Source: Pseudomonas sp. IB20
GTDB lineage: Bacteria; Pseudomonadota; Gammaproteobacteria; Pseudomonadales; Pseudomonadaceae
Assembly: GCF_009707325.1 (NCBI RefSeq)
Contig: NZ_CP046103.1
Span: 4,226,744 to 4,290,743 of the forward strand
DNA length: 64,000 bases
Direction: 5' to 3'
The position numbers were made by a program, and so were the translations under genes. Below the pieces are notes generated by a model. That model did no database searches and was not told the DNA's origin. It saw nothing but the letters and a program-made list of their open reading frames with translations. This document shows positions 25,941 through 34,990 of the stretch, one piece after another. The number at the start of each line of letters is the position of its first letter. Positions within the stretch are counted from its first letter, which is position 1.

Positions 25941-26282
25941 TCAATGCGGCGCTTCGGCCGCATGGTTGAGCGAGTACTTCGGAATTTCGACCGTGATGTC
26001 TTCAGTCCCAACCTTTGCCTGACAGCTTAGGCGAGAAGTCGGCTCCAGGCCCCACGCGCGGTCGAGAAAATCCTCTTCCAGCTCATCGGCTTCTTCCAGA
26101 GAGTTGAAACCCTCGCGAATTACGCAGTGGCAGGTGGTGCAGGCGCAGACACCGCCGCAGGCACTCTCGATCTCGATGTGGTTGTCATGGGCAACTTCGA
26201 GGATGGACTTGCCGGTCTCAGCCTCCACGACCATACCGTCCGGGCAATGCTCGGCGTGTGGCAGAAAAATGACCTGCGGCAT
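25941..26282 (-). CDS. fdx: ISC-system [2Fe-2S] ferredoxin
   Basis: 113 residues. The cluster ligands are in ACGGVCACTTCHC and a later Cys in RLSCQAKV. Supplies electrons for cluster building on IscU. Three bases after hscA. Confidence 0.95.
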   Translation of the reverse strand: MPQVIFLPHAEHCPDGMVVEAETGKSILEVAHDNHIEIESACGGVCACTTCHCVIREGFNSLEEADELEEDFLDRAWGLEPTSRLSCQAKVGTEDITVEIPKYSLNHAAEAPH

Positions 26283-26285
26283 TAA

Positions 26286-28148
26286 TTATTCCTCGATTTC
26301 ATTCAGATTGCGTCCCGCCAGGGCGGCTTTTACCGACTGGTCCATACGACGGGCGGCAAAAGCATCGGTCACTTGCGACAGACGCTTGGTCTGTTGCTCG
26401 ATGGCATAACCATCAGTGCTTTTCATCAGTTCGGCCAGTTCCTGCATCTGCAGGTCGATGACCATGCGCTCTTCGGCATCCAACAGGCGCTCGCCGTCAG
26501 CATCAAGGGCACCCTGCACGGCTTCGAGCAGGCGCTGGGCGTCGACTTGCTGCTCGCGCAGTACGCGGGCGACCTTGTCGTCACCGGCATACTGGAACGA
26601 ATCCTTGAGCATCTTGGCGATTTCGCCGTCGGTCAGGCCGTAGGACGGCTTAACCTGGATGCTGGCTTCAACGCCCGAGGCCAGTTCACGCGCAGCCACG
26701 CTGAGCAGGCCATCGGCGTCGACCTGGTAGGTCACGCGAATCTTCGCCGCGCCCGCAACCATCGCCGGAATGCCGCGCAATTCAAAACGCGCCAGGGAGC
26801 GGCAGTCGCTGATCAGCTCGCGCTCGCCTTGCAGCACATGAATCATCATGGCCGTCTGGCCATCTTTATACGTGGTGAAATCCTGGGCGCGGGCGACGGG
26901 GATGGTGGTGTTACGCGGAATCACCTTCTCCATCAAGCCACCCATGGTTTCCAGCCCCAAGGACAGCGGGATCACGTCGAGCAGCAGCAATTCGCCACCA
27001 TCGCGCTTGTTGCCGGCCAAGGTATCAGCTTGGATCGCGGCACCAATGGCGACGACTTGATCCGGGTCGATTTCAGTCAGCGGCTGGCGACCAAAGGCTT
27101 CGGCAACGGCTTCGCGAACCCGTGGGACGCGGGTCGAACCGCCGACCATGACCACGGCGGCGACGTCTTCGAGCTCAACACCGGAATCACGTACGGCACG
27201 GCGGCAGGCTTTAAGGCTACGGGCGACCATCGGCTCGATCAGCGCGTCGAACGCTTCGCGGGTCAGTTGAGCCGACCAGGAACCGTAGGAAACGTCTACA
27301 GAACGGGCGTCAGTCAGCGCTTCTTTGGCCGCACAGGCGGTTTGCAGCAGATTACGCTGCTCGCCCGGGTCCAGGTCGGCCGACAAGCCGGCGCTGGTGA
27401 TGATCCAGCCGGCAATCGCGTGATCGAAGTCATCGCCGCCCAGGGCAGTGTCGCCACCGGTGGCCAGTACTTCGAACACACCGCCGGTCAGGCGCAGGAT
27501 CGAAATATCAAAGGTGCCGCCGCCCAGGTCGTAGATAGCAACCAAGCCTTCGGCGTGCTGATCCAGGCCATAGGCCACAGCGGCCGCAGTCGGCTCGTTG
27601 AGCAAGCGCAGCACGTTGAGACCGGCGAGTTTCGCCGCGTCTTTAGTGGCTTGGCGCTGAGCGTCGTCGAAATACGCCGGAACCGTGATCACCGCGCCGA
27701 CCAGTTCGCCGCCCAAGGTGGTTTCTGCTCGCTGGCGCAGTACCTTGAGGATATCGGCCGACACTTCCACCGGGCTTTTTTGGCCCTGGACAGTGTCGAT
27801 GAACGGCATATGCGATTCGCCGCCGACAAAGCGGTACGGCAGCTGCTCGCCTAATTGCTTGACGTCGGACAGACCACGACCCATCAAGCGCTTGACCGAC
27901 AGCACGGTGTTCAGAGGATCGGAGGACGCCGCCAGCTTGGCTGACTCACCGACTTCGATGTGGTCAGCGTGATAGCGCACGGCGGACGGCAGGATAACCT
28001 GGCCATCGGCGTCGGGCAGCGGCTCGGACAGGCCGCTGCGCAAGGCGGCGACCAGGGAATTGGTGGTGCCCAGGTCAATCCCGACCGCCAGGCGACGCTG
28101 GTGCGGTTGAGGGCTTTGGCCGGGTTCGGCGATCTGCAGTAGGGCCAT
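26286..28148 (-). CDS. hscA: Hsp70-class chaperone HscA
   Basis: 620 residues. The ATPase domain has VGIDLGTTNSLVA, YDLGGGTFDIS and VGGSTRVP; a substrate-binding domain follows. HscA with HscB releases the nascent cluster from IscU by recognising its LPPVK segment, and that peptide is present in the IscU encoded here. Confidence 0.97.
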   Translation of the reverse strand: MALLQIAEPGQSPQPHQRRLAVGIDLGTTNSLVAALRSGLSEPLPDADGQVILPSAVRYHADHIEVGESAKLAASSDPLNTVLSVKRLMGRGLSDVKQLGEQLPYRFVGGESHMPFIDTVQGQKSPVEVSADILKVLRQRAETTLGGELVGAVITVPAYFDDAQRQATKDAAKLAGLNVLRLLNEPTAAAVAYGLDQHAEGLVAIYDLGGGTFDISILRLTGGVFEVLATGGDTALGGDDFDHAIAGWIITSAGLSADLDPGEQRNLLQTACAAKEALTDARSVDVSYGSWSAQLTREAFDALIEPMVARSLKACRRAVRDSGVELEDVAAVVMVGGSTRVPRVREAVAEAFGRQPLTEIDPDQVVAIGAAIQADTLAGNKRDGGELLLLDVIPLSLGLETMGGLMEKVIPRNTTIPVARAQDFTTYKDGQTAMMIHVLQGERELISDCRSLARFELRGIPAMVAGAAKIRVTYQVDADGLLSVAARELASGVEASIQVKPSYGLTDGEIAKMLKDSFQYAGDDKVARVLREQQVDAQRLLEAVQGALDADGERLLDAEERMVIDLQMQELAELMKSTDGYAIEQQTKRLSQVTDAFAARRMDQSVKAALAGRNLNEIEE

Positions 28149-28196
28149 GGTAATCAGGTCTTATCTGTCTATCAGGCGTGCACGGGCAGCACTGGG

Positions 28197-28718
28197 TTAA
28201 TCGTCGAGGCGCTCTTCTAGCTGGCGCACTTCGTAGGTGAGCTTGTCGAGGAACTGCATGCGCCGCATCAGGCGTTCGGCCTGTTCACGTTGCGCTGCAT
28301 CATCCCAACAGGCTGCGAAGCTTTCGTTGAGCTCATCCTGGGCCACTTTCAGACGGCGCTTGAAGACTGCGACACCGGCCACATCGGCTTCGTCCTGTAA
28401 GTCTTCGAGTTCTTCGCGCCACTGCATCTGCTGCATCAGGAAGTCCGGGTCGTGCACCGTGACTTCAATCGGCAACTCACCACCGTTCATCGCGAGCAGG
28501 TAACGCGCGCGTTTCGGGGGGCTTTTAAGCGTCTGATAGGCTTCATTGAGGCTGGCCGATTGCTCCAGCGCCAAGCGTTGCTCACGCTCGGAAGCGTCAG
28601 CGAAGCGGTCCGGATGCACACCACGCGCCAATTCTCGGTAGCGCGTGGCAAGCTGCTCGAGGTCCAGCCGAAAGCTCGGCTGCAGCTCGAATAAAGCGAA
28701 ATGACAAGGAGTACCCAC
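28197..28718 (-). CDS. hscB: J-domain co-chaperone HscB
   Basis: 173 residues from a GTG start at 28718 (GTPCHFALFELQPSF). GAGG lies just upstream, and the length equals the family norm; the longer frame to 28757 would run into iscA. J domain with HPDRF, then the C-terminal helical bundle that holds IscU. Stimulates HscA ATPase. Confidence 0.93.
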   Translation of the reverse strand: MGTPCHFALFELQPSFRLDLEQLATRYRELARGVHPDRFADASEREQRLALEQSASLNEAYQTLKSPPKRARYLLAMNGGELPIEVTVHDPDFLMQQMQWREELEDLQDEADVAGVAVFKRRLKVAQDELNESFAACWDDAAQREQAERLMRRMQFLDKLTYEVRQLEERLDD

Positions 28719-28726
28719 AAATAGCC

Positions 28727-29050
28727 TCAGATGTTGAAGCTTTCGCCGCAGCCACATTCACCGCGTACGTTGGGGTTGTTGAACTTGAAGCCTTCGTTCA
28801 ACCCTTCCTTGACGAAATCGAGCTCGGTGCCGTCCAGGTAGGTGAGGCTTTTAGGGTCGATGATCACTTTCTCGCCGTGACTTTCGAACACCTGATCCTC
28901 TTCAACCACCTCGTCGACAAACTCCAGCACGTAGGCAAGGCCGGAACAGCCCGTGGTGCGAACACCCAGACGAATCCCCTCACCTTTACCGCGCCCATTC
29001 AGGGAGCGGCGAATGTGCTGCGCAGCCGCTTCTGTCATGCTGATAGCCAT
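28727..29050 (-). CDS. iscA: A-type Fe-S carrier IscA
   Basis: 107 residues from the ATG at 29050 (MAISMTEAAAQHIRR), with AAGGAGT before it. The three ligand cysteines are in TTGCSGLAY and the C-terminal CGCGESF. Carries clusters from IscU to targets. Confidence 0.95.
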   Translation of the reverse strand: MAISMTEAAAQHIRRSLNGRGKGEGIRLGVRTTGCSGLAYVLEFVDEVVEEDQVFESHGEKVIIDPKSLTYLDGTELDFVKEGLNEGFKFNNPNVRGECGCGESFNI

Positions 29051-29078
29051 CGTTGACTCCTTACTCGTCGCCAAATGC

Positions 29079-29465
29079 TTAGATCAAGCCTTTCTTCTGC
29101 TTGTAGTCGCGAACGGCCGCTTTGATAGCGTCTTCTGCGAGTACGGAGCAGTGAATTTTCACCGGCGGCAGAGCCAGTTCTTCGGCCAGCTGGGTGTTGC
29201 TGATAGTGACAGCCTCATCCAGGGTCTTGCCTTTCATCCACTCGGTAGCGAGGGAGCTGGAGGCAATGGCGGAACCGCAGCCGTAAGTCTTGAACTTGGC
29301 GTCTTCGATAACGCCAGCGTCGTTGACCTTGATCTGCAGGCGCATAACATCGCCGCACGCCGGAGCGCCGACCATGCCAGTGCCGACATCAGGGTCTTCC
29401 GCGTTCATCTTGCCGACGTTGCGCGGGTTTTCGTAGTGGTCGATGACCTTTTCGCTGTAAGCCAT
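29079..29465 (-). CDS. iscU: Fe-S scaffold protein IscU
   Basis: 128 residues. The scaffold cysteines are in PACGDVM, GCGSAIA and HCSVLAED; the LPPVK peptide bound by HscA is intact. Fe-S clusters form here from sulfur given by IscS. Confidence 0.97.
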   Translation of the reverse strand: MAYSEKVIDHYENPRNVGKMNAEDPDVGTGMVGAPACGDVMRLQIKVNDAGVIEDAKFKTYGCGSAIASSSLATEWMKGKTLDEAVTISNTQLAEELALPPVKIHCSVLAEDAIKAAVRDYKQKKGLI

Positions 29466-29564
29466 GGTACTGAATCCTCACTCATCAGGGCCGCTCTGGA
29501 ACCCTGTAAAAACGCCTGCGTTTTCCGCCACGTTCCTACAGAGCTTGGGTGGCGGCTTCTATAT

Positions 29565-30779
29565 TTAGTGTGCCGCCCACTCGATCTTGGAAATGTCGAC
29601 ACCGTCTTTGTACATGTCCCACAGCGGCGACAGAACGCGCAGCTTGTTGACGGCTTCGCAGACTTTCTTCGCGGCGTAGTCGATTTGCTCTTCGGTGGTG
29701 AAGCGGCCGAACGTAAAGCGGATCGAGCTGTGTGCCAGTTCGTCGTTGCGGCCCAGGGCGCGCAGTACGTACGAAGGCTCAAGCGAGGCCGAGGTGCAGG
29801 CCGAACCGGACGAAACCGCCAGGTCCTTGAGCGCCATGATCAGCGACTCGCCTTCGACGTAGTTGAAGCTCAAATTCAGGTTGTGCGGTACACGGGTGGT
29901 CATGCTGCCGTTGATGTACAGCTCTTCAAGGTTCTCGACCTGCTTGTAGAAGCGATCGCTGAGGGCCTTGATGCGCACGTTTTCGGCAGCCATGTCTTCT
30001 TTGGCCACGCGGAAAGCTTCGCCCATGCCGACGATCTGGTGGGTCGCCAGGGTGCCCGAACGCATGCCGCGCTCGTGACCGCCGCCGTGCATGGTGGCTT
30101 CGATACGCACGCGAGGCTTGCGGCTCACGTACAGGGCACCGATGCCTTTAGGACCGTAGGTCTTGTGGGCCGAGAACGACATCAGGTCGACTTTCAGCTT
30201 GGACAGGTCAATGTCGACCTTGCCGGTGGACTGAGCAGCGTCGACGTGCAGCAGGATGCCCTTGGAGCGGGTCAGCTCGCCGATGGCCTCGATGTCGTTG
30301 ATGGTGCCGATTTCGTTGTTCACGTGGATCACGGAAACCAGGATGGTGTCTTCACGCAGAGCGGCTTCGATCATGGCCGAGGTGACGATACCGTCGGTGG
30401 TTGGCTCAAGGTAGGTAACCTCGAAACCTTCACGCTCCAGTTGGCGCATGGTGTCGAGGACAGCCTTGTGCTCAATCTTGGTGGTGATCAGGTGTTTGCC
30501 TTTGGTCGCGTAGAAATGCGCCGCGCCCTTGATTGCCAGGTTGTCGGACTCGGTAGCACCGGAGGTCCAGACGATCTCGCGTGGGTCAGCGCCCACCAGG
30601 TCAGCAACTTGGCGACGAGCGTTCTCGACCGCTTCCTCAGCTTTCCAGCCGAATACGTGGGAACGGGAGGCCGGGTTGCCGAAGTTTCCGTCAACCAGCA
30701 GGCATTCACTCATTTTTTGCGCGACACGCGGATCAACCGGGGTGGTCGCTGAGTAATCAAGGTAAATCGGCAATTTCAT
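29565..30779 (-). CDS. iscS: Cysteine desulfurase IscS
   Basis: 404 residues, PLP enzyme. The PLP lysine is in SFSAHKTYGPKG, and the mobile Cys loop SSGSACTSASLEPSYV carries the persulfide. Supplies sulfur for Fe-S clusters and tRNA thiolation. Second gene of the isc operon, about 50 bp after iscR. Confidence 0.97.
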   Translation of the reverse strand: MKLPIYLDYSATTPVDPRVAQKMSECLLVDGNFGNPASRSHVFGWKAEEAVENARRQVADLVGADPREIVWTSGATESDNLAIKGAAHFYATKGKHLITTKIEHKAVLDTMRQLEREGFEVTYLEPTTDGIVTSAMIEAALREDTILVSVIHVNNEIGTINDIEAIGELTRSKGILLHVDAAQSTGKVDIDLSKLKVDLMSFSAHKTYGPKGIGALYVSRKPRVRIEATMHGGGHERGMRSGTLATHQIVGMGEAFRVAKEDMAAENVRIKALSDRFYKQVENLEELYINGSMTTRVPHNLNLSFNYVEGESLIMALKDLAVSSGSACTSASLEPSYVLRALGRNDELAHSSIRFTFGRFTTEEQIDYAAKKVCEAVNKLRVLSPLWDMYKDGVDISKIEWAAH

Positions 30780-30829
30780 GGACTTTCTCCTAAATCAGGC
30801 TGGCTGGCGTGCCGTTAGCTCTGCGGCTG

Positions 30830-31321
30830 TCACTCGACGGCGGACGCTTCGATCTTGTCCAGGCGCGGCGCCTTGGTGTTGCAACGGCGCTGATCCTGAC
30901 GCTGGGCTACTTCTTGCACCTCACGGCGAGTCACAAGATCAGCCAAGCTGATACCACTCAAAAACTCATGGATCTGCAGGCTCAAGTCACACCACAAGTG
31001 GTGTGTCAGGCAGGTGTCGCCAGCGTGGCAATCACCCAAACCCTGGCATTTAGTGGCATCGACGGATTCGTTGACCGCGTCGATCACCTGGGCTACCTGG
31101 ATGCCCTGCATGTCACGGGACAGTTGGTAGCCGCCACCCGGCCCACGTACGCTGGAAACCAAATTGCTACGGCGCAATTTGGCGAACAGCTGCTCGAGGT
31201 AGGACAGGGAAATGCCTTGGCGCTCGGAGATATCGGCCAGGGACACCGGCCCAGTTTGCGCGTGCAAGGCCAGGTCTAGCATGGCGGTTACCGCGTATCG
31301 GCCTTTTGTAGTCAGTCTCAT
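30830..31321 (-). CDS. iscR: Fe-S cluster regulator IscR
   Basis: 163 residues, Rrf2 family. The winged helix MRLTTKGRYAVTAMLDLAL is followed by the three cluster cysteines in KCQGLGDCHAGDTC. Holo-IscR represses isc through type 1 sites. Two such sites and the promoter lie directly upstream. The ATG at 31321 is the family start; in-frame codons further up overlap the operators. Confidence 0.96.
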   Translation of the reverse strand: MRLTTKGRYAVTAMLDLALHAQTGPVSLADISERQGISLSYLEQLFAKLRRSNLVSSVRGPGGGYQLSRDMQGIQVAQVIDAVNESVDATKCQGLGDCHAGDTCLTHHLWCDLSLQIHEFLSGISLADLVTRREVQEVAQRQDQRRCNTKAPRLDKIEASAVE

Positions 31322-31354
31322 GGACAAGTACCAAGGTGTTTCAGAATGGGAGCA

Positions 31355-31383
31355 AGTATGCGATTCCCGAGTATTTAAGTCAA
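31355..31383 (-). promoter_or_regulatory. iscR promoter
   Basis: On the minus strand TTGACT (31378-31383) and CATACT (31355-31360) are 17 bp apart. The -35 sits inside the proximal IscR site. Confidence 0.6.
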
Positions 31384-31412
31384 CTATAAGACCTAGTACT
31401 TTAGTCAGGATT
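31363..31412 (-). promoter_or_regulatory. Two adjacent IscR type 1 sites
   Basis: On the minus strand 31363-31387 fits the E. coli type 1 consensus (ATASYYGACTRWWWYAGTCRRSTAT) at about 22 of 25 positions. 31388-31412 shares the GACT core but fits less well. Side-by-side sites before iscR are the arrangement known from E. coli. Confidence 0.65.
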
Positions 31413-31491
31413 ACCCGTAAAAAGGGCGCGCGAATCATAGCAGGATGGGGTGGGATCGAACAGCAGGAACGGGGCCAGCGCTCAATCTCAA

Positions 31492-31587
31492 GACTAATGG
31501 AGATCAAATGTGGGAGCTGGCTTGCCAGCTCCCACGGGGCCTCGACTAATGGAGATCAAATGTGGGAGCTGGCTTGCCAGCTCCCAC
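31492..31587. repeat. Tandemly duplicated REP-type hairpin downstream of cysE (44 bp copies, period 52)
   Basis: Positions 31492-31535 and 31544-31587 are identical, separated by eight bases. Each contains GTGGGAGCTGGCTTGCCAGC followed by TCCCAC, a self-complementary REP-like hairpin. It lies between iscR and cysE, just past the cysE stop. Confidence 0.95.
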
Positions 31588-31599
31588 AGGGGACCGCGC

Positions 31600-32385
31600 T
31601 CAGCCAGCCTTGGTGGTAGCCGCTTCGCTCTTGATCTCAGCGAAGTCTTCTTCGCGCAGCTCAGGCAGGTCCTTGGCGCAATAGCTGCTGCCCAACTCCT
31701 TCAGCGCGCCACACATGCCGTCCAGCTTGCCGTCCACCGCCTGCAGGTGATCAAGCAACTGCCCAATGGCACGGGCCACCGGGTCGGGCATGTCTTCGCT
31801 GACGCCGTAGGCATCGAAGCCGATCTTCTCGGCCATGGCCTTGCGCTTGGCTTCCTGCTCGTCGCCGACTTCCGGCTTGACGATGATGCGCCCAGGAATA
31901 CCCACCACGGTGGCGCCAGGCGGTACAGCCTTGGTCACTACGGCATTGGAACCGACTTTGGCACCGGCGCCGACTGTAAATGGACCGAGCACCTTGGCGC
32001 CCGCCCCCACCACCACGCCATCACCCAGGGTGGGATGGCGCTTACCCTTATTCCAACTGGTGCCGCCCAGGGTCACACCCTGATACAGCGTCACGTCGTC
32101 GCCGATCTCGGCGGTCTCGCCAATCACGATGCCCATGCCATGGTCGATAAAGAAGCGACGCCCCACCTTGGCGCCCGGGTGGATCTCGATCCCGGTCAAC
32201 CAGCGGCCGAAGTTCGACACCAGCCGCGCCAGCCATTTCCAGCCCATGCCCCACAAGGCGCCGGACAGGCGGTGAATCCAGATCGCATGCATGCCCGGGT
32301 AGCAGGTCAGCACTTCAAAGGCGTTGCGCGCCGCCGGGTCACGGTGGAAAACACTCTGGATATCTTCTCGCAAACGCTCGAACAT
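31600..32385 (-). CDS. cysE: Serine O-acetyltransferase
   Basis: 261 residues, of the shorter type that lacks most of the E. coli N-terminal helical domain. The left-handed beta-helix has hexapeptide repeats, catalytic FFIDHGMGIVIGET and GGTSWNKGKRHPT. It makes O-acetylserine for cysteine, the sulfur source for IscS. Between trmJ and iscR, as is usual in Pseudomonas. Confidence 0.95.
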   Translation of the reverse strand: MFERLREDIQSVFHRDPAARNAFEVLTCYPGMHAIWIHRLSGALWGMGWKWLARLVSNFGRWLTGIEIHPGAKVGRRFFIDHGMGIVIGETAEIGDDVTLYQGVTLGGTSWNKGKRHPTLGDGVVVGAGAKVLGPFTVGAGAKVGSNAVVTKAVPPGATVVGIPGRIIVKPEVGDEQEAKRKAMAEKIGFDAYGVSEDMPDPVARAIGQLLDHLQAVDGKLDGMCGALKELGSSYCAKDLPELREEDFAEIKSEAATTKAG

Positions 32386-32387
32386 TT

Positions 32388-33158
32388 TTAATCCTTCCGC
32401 TTAAGAAGCTCGCCACGGGCCGCCTTCTGGGTTTCCGTGAGGATGCCACGCAATATATTCATTTCCGCTCGGCTGACCGAACTGCGCCCGTACAGGCGAC
32501 GCAGGCGCGCCATCAAGTGCCGTGGTTTTTCCGGATCGAGGAATTCGATGGCCACCAGGGTTTGCTCCAAGTGCTCATAGAACCGCTCCAGCTCGTCCAT
32601 CGTGGCCAACTCTCCACTTTTGGTCGAGGCGACCTCATCCTTTTCTACCTTGCTCGGCTGGCCTTCAGCGGCCAGCCAGGCCATGCGCACTTCATAACTC
32701 AACACCTGCACCGCTGCCCCGAGGTTCAGCGAACTGAACTCAGGGTCTGATGGAATGTGCACGTGGTAATGACATCGCTGCAGCTCTTCATTGGTCAGGC
32801 CGGAGTCTTCACGGCCGAACACCAAGGCGATTTCAGCGCCGCCGGCAGCCTCTTCCACGACTTTGGTGCCGCACTCACGCGGATCCAGCAGCGGCCAGGG
32901 GATACGACGGTCGCGGGCACTGGTGCCGAGCACCAGGTTGCAGCCGACCAAGGCATCTTCCAGCGTGGCGACGACCTGGGCTTTTTCCAGGATGTCATTG
33001 GCGCCGGATGCACGGGCATCGGCCTCGTGGTGCGGGAACACGCGAGGTTCGACCAGCACCAGGCGCGTCAGCCCCATGTTTTTCATGGCTCGCGCCACCC
33101 CGCCGATGTTGCCGGGATGACTGGTATTGACCAAGACGACACGAATGTTTTGCAGCAA
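32388..33158 (-). CDS. trmJ: tRNA (cytidine/uridine-32-2'-O)-methyltransferase TrmJ
   Basis: 256 residues, SPOUT superfamily (VLVNTSHPGNIGGVARAMKNMGL, LVFGREDSGLTNEE, SLNLGAAVQVLSYE). Methylates ribose 32 in several tRNAs. It starts with TTG at 33158 (MLQNIRVVLV). It is divergent from suhB and two bases before cysE. Confidence 0.94.
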   Translation of the reverse strand: MLQNIRVVLVNTSHPGNIGGVARAMKNMGLTRLVLVEPRVFPHHEADARASGANDILEKAQVVATLEDALVGCNLVLGTSARDRRIPWPLLDPRECGTKVVEEAAGGAEIALVFGREDSGLTNEELQRCHYHVHIPSDPEFSSLNLGAAVQVLSYEVRMAWLAAEGQPSKVEKDEVASTKSGELATMDELERFYEHLEQTLVAIEFLDPEKPRHLMARLRRLYGRSSVSRAEMNILRGILTETQKAARGELLKRKD

Positions 33159-33239
33159 GGGAGGCGCTCTCGGACACGGGAAAGGGGAGCAAATCTTACA
33201 GAACAGCCTAAGGTTATGCCATGAAAGCTAACGTCGTCC

Positions 33240-33267
33240 TTCACCTGAAGAAAGTTTCTGCTAGAAT
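33240..33267 (+). promoter_or_regulatory. Candidate suhB promoter
   Basis: TTCACC and TAGAAT are 16 bp apart, with a TGC extension before the -10. It sits 37 bp before the suhB ATG. Confidence 0.4.
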
Positions 33268-33303
33268 GCTCGGCTTTCTTTAACAACCTTAGGTGACACA
33301 TCC

Positions 33304-34119
33304 ATGCAGCCCATGCTGAATATCGCGCTGCGCGCCGCCCGCAGCGCCAGTGAATTGATCTTCCGCTCCATCGAGCGCCTGGATACCATCAAGGTCGACG
33401 AAAAAGACGCCAAGGATTATGTATCCGAGGTGGATCGCGCCGCCGAACAGAAAATCATCGACGCTCTGCGCAAGGCCTACCCTACCCACGGCATCCTCGG
33501 TGAAGAAACCGGCTTGCACAAAGGCAGCGGCGAAGGCGAAGACTACCTGTGGATCATCGACCCACTGGATGGCACCACCAACTTCCTGCGCGGCATCCCA
33601 CACTTTGCTGTGAGCATCGCCTGCAAATACCGTGGCCGCCTGGAACACGCTGTTGTGCTGGACCCGGTTCGCCAGGAAGAATTCACCGCCAGCCGTGGCC
33701 GTGGCGCCCAGCTGAACGGCCGCCGCCTGCGTGTAAGCGGTCGTACCAGCCTGGACGGTGCCCTGCTGGGCACGGGCTTCCCGTTCCGTGACGACCAGAT
33801 GGACAACCTGGAAAACTACCTGGGCATGTTCCGCGCCCTGGTTGGCCAGACCGCCGGCATCCGTCGCGCCGGCGCTGCCAGCCTGGATCTGGCCTACGTG
33901 GCCGCCGGTCGTTTTGATGCGTTCTGGGAGTCGGGCCTGTCCGAGTGGGACATGGCTGCAGGCGCCCTGCTGATCCAGGAAGCTGGCGGCCTGGTGAGCG
34001 ACTTCACCGGTGGTCACGACTTCCTTGAGAAAGGCCACGTCGTTGCCGGTAACACCAAATGCTTCAAGGCAGTACTGACGGCGATCCAGCCGCACCTGCC
34101 GGCTTCGCTGAAGCGTTAA
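33304..34119 (+). CDS. suhB: Inositol-1-monophosphatase SuhB
   Basis: 271 residues. Metal-site motifs GILGEETG, IDPLDGTTNFLRGIP and WDMAAGALLIQEAGG are intact. Besides inositol phosphate hydrolysis, SuhB binds NusA and takes part in rRNA transcription antitermination in E. coli, and it influences virulence genes in P. aeruginosa. Own transcript, closed by a strong hairpin. Confidence 0.95.
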   Translation: MQPMLNIALRAARSASELIFRSIERLDTIKVDEKDAKDYVSEVDRAAEQKIIDALRKAYPTHGILGEETGLHKGSGEGEDYLWIIDPLDGTTNFLRGIPHFAVSIACKYRGRLEHAVVLDPVRQEEFTASRGRGAQLNGRRLRVSGRTSLDGALLGTGFPFRDDQMDNLENYLGMFRALVGQTAGIRRAGAASLDLAYVAAGRFDAFWESGLSEWDMAAGALLIQEAGGLVSDFTGGHDFLEKGHVVAGNTKCFKAVLTAIQPHLPASLKR

Positions 34120-34130
34120 GCGAGCGAGCA

Positions 34131-34162
34131 CAAAAAAGCACCCCCTAGGGGTGCTTTTTTTA
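34131..34162 (+). terminator. Rho-independent terminator after suhB
   Basis: AGCACCCC pairs with GGGGTGCT around a three-base loop, followed by eight Ts. Confidence 0.92.
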
Positions 34163-34209
34163 TGCCTGGGATTTGAGCAAACCCAATACCACTGACCCAA
34201 ACACAAACC

Positions 34210-34302
34210 AATGTGGGAGCTGGCTTGCCTGCGATAGCGGTCTGCCAGCTAATTCATTAGTTGCTGACCCACCGCTATCGCAGGTAAGCCAGCTCCCACA
34301 TT
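34210..34302. repeat. REPIN (inverted REP pair)
   Basis: A 32-base arm at 34210-34241 (AATGTGGGAGCTGGCTTGCC and on) and its near-complement at 34271-34302 flank a 29-base spacer. Confidence 0.9.
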
Positions 34303-34324
34303 TGGATCTATGTCAGGCTTGGAA

Positions 34325-34867
34325 TTACTGCTGGTTCTGACCGAGAATCAGACGACCTTCTTTATCCACCGGAATCTGGCCACCTGGATCACGGTCCATG
34401 CGCACCGAACCTTCCTTGCCGTCCAGGTTGTACCGCACGTCATAGCCGACCACCTTGTCACTGATGTCGTTAACGGTATTACAACGGGTTTGCGTGGTGG
34501 TGTAGGTATCGCGGTTCTGCATGCCTTCCTGAACCTTGTTACCGGCGTATCCGCCACCGACCGCACCAGCCACAGTGGCCAGCTTCTTGCCATTACCGCC
34601 ACCGACTTGGTTGCCCAACAGGCCACCAGCCAGCGCACCGACCACGGTGCCGACGATTTGATGCTGATCCTGCACCGGCTTCTGCCGGGTCACGGCGACA
34701 TCCTTGCAGACCTCGCGCGGGGTTTTAATCTGGGTCTTCACCGGCTGCACCGCCAGCACTTGCGCATACTCAGGGCCGCTTTTTACCAGGCTGTAGGTGG
34801 CAACAGCACCCCCGGCAGTCACACCGACAGCACCCAATACTGCACCAACCAGCAACGACTTGTTCAC
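34325..34867 (-). CDS. Glycine-zipper 2TM domain envelope protein
   Basis: 180 residues. A hydrophobic N-terminal segment (about 4-27), then a glycine-zipper region (GTVVGALAGGLLGNQVGGGNGKK) of the SlyB/Rick_17kDa type, and a C-terminal domain ending in GQNQQ. No lipobox Cys is seen. It is probably a periplasmic or membrane-inserted envelope protein; function unknown. Flanked by a REPIN and by the secF terminator. Confidence 0.75.
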   Translation of the reverse strand: MNKSLLVGAVLGAVGVTAGGAVATYSLVKSGPEYAQVLAVQPVKTQIKTPREVCKDVAVTRQKPVQDQHQIVGTVVGALAGGLLGNQVGGGNGKKLATVAGAVGGGYAGNKVQEGMQNRDTYTTTQTRCNTVNDISDKVVGYDVRYNLDGKEGSVRMDRDPGGQIPVDKEGRLILGQNQQ

Positions 34868-34927
34868 GTGAACCTCCTGACCATCACAAGCGGACTGAAA
34901 CGTCCGCGCTATACCCAGCCTTGGAGC

Positions 34928-34966
34928 AAAAAAAAAGGCGCGAGTTCAATACTCGCGCCTTCTTTG
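34928..34966 (-). terminator. Terminator of the queA-tgt-yajC-secDF operon
   Basis: GGCGCGAGT pairs with ACTCGCGCC; the minus-strand side runs into nine or more Ts. It lies 25 bp past the secF stop. Confidence 0.88.
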
Positions 34967-34990
34967 TAACAGCGTGTCAACAAGCGCCCA

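Noticed and set aside
34325..34867. SlyB lipoprotein identity for the glycine-zipper gene
   Set aside because: The glycine-zipper region fits, but no lipobox cysteine is present at the N-terminus, so the name was not applied.
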